A stretch of 22,660 bases of DNA from an uncultured Prevotella sp. (lineage in GTDB: Bacteria; Bacteroidota; Bacteroidia; Bacteroidales; Bacteroidaceae): assembly GCA_900540885.1 (NCBI GenBank), contig UQHJ01000040.1, positions 1-22,660 on the forward strand, given 5' to 3'. A model generated the notes under the pieces. That model saw only the letters and a list, made by a program, of their open reading frames with translations, did no database searches and was not told the DNA's origin. The first letter of the stretch is position 1. Every line of letters starts with the position of its first letter. Below, piece by piece: positions 22,637-22,660 of this stretch. A program made the translations under genes and the position numbers.

Positions 22637-22660
22637 GAGGGAGCGCTTTCACGCTCCCTC
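22637..22660. other. GC-rich hairpin at the window edge
   Basis: GAGGGAGCG (22637-22645) pairs perfectly with CGCTCCCTC (22652-22660) around a 6-base loop. It may be a terminator whose T run lies beyond the window, or the end of a repeat or mobile element. Confidence 0.6.

Overview
The window looks like chromosome from the phylum Bacteroidota, order Bacteroidales, probably Prevotellaceae or a close relative; the genus cannot be fixed from this sequence alone. The reasons are repeated promoters of the form TTTG-N19-TAnnTTTG instead of -35/-10 boxes, few Shine-Dalgarno sequences, a short RpoD-type sigma factor beginning MRQLKI, a DUF3078 outer-membrane-type protein, a DUF4295 gene after rpmB-rpmG, and an RsuA-family pseudouridine synthase with a GGY-rich N-terminal extension.

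Positions 1-3345 are an accessory patch. A PD-(D/E)XK nuclease-like gene lies downstream of a WYL-domain regulator on the minus strand. The divergent plus-strand gene is a small SLOG (DUF2493/YspA-like) protein. It is followed by a broken group II intron reverse transcriptase fragment and a strong bidirectional terminator. This is the part of the window most likely to hold an undescribed system (regulator + nuclease + nucleotide-sensing fold), but any defence role is inference.

Positions 3348-9000 hold mutS2 and an RpoD-like sigma factor (both minus strand, each with its own promoter), a divergent DUF3078 protein, and a compact stable-RNA operon of SRP RNA, tRNA-Thr(TGT) and tRNA-Thr(CGT) with one promoter and one terminator.

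Positions 9000-17100 are housekeeping operons on the plus strand: purB-rluB-asnS, map-tsaD-cinA, and rpmB-rpmG-DUF4295. The first two are driven by promoters embedded in a palindromic repeat family. At map the family forms about 2.4 tandem 88-bp units, and at purB there is a diverged single unit whose stem bases differ but still pair. This promoter-carrying repeat is the most striking non-coding signal here.

Positions 17100-22660 hold nagB (minus strand), the divergent dnaE (DNA polymerase III alpha with a complete-looking set of PHP metal ligands), its terminator, and an AT-rich gene-free right edge with repeated TGTTTCATTTT motifs and a GC-rich hairpin ending exactly at the window edge.

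Gene starts were chosen from family knowledge and promoter position. No database search was possible, so family names are recognitions from sequence motifs.
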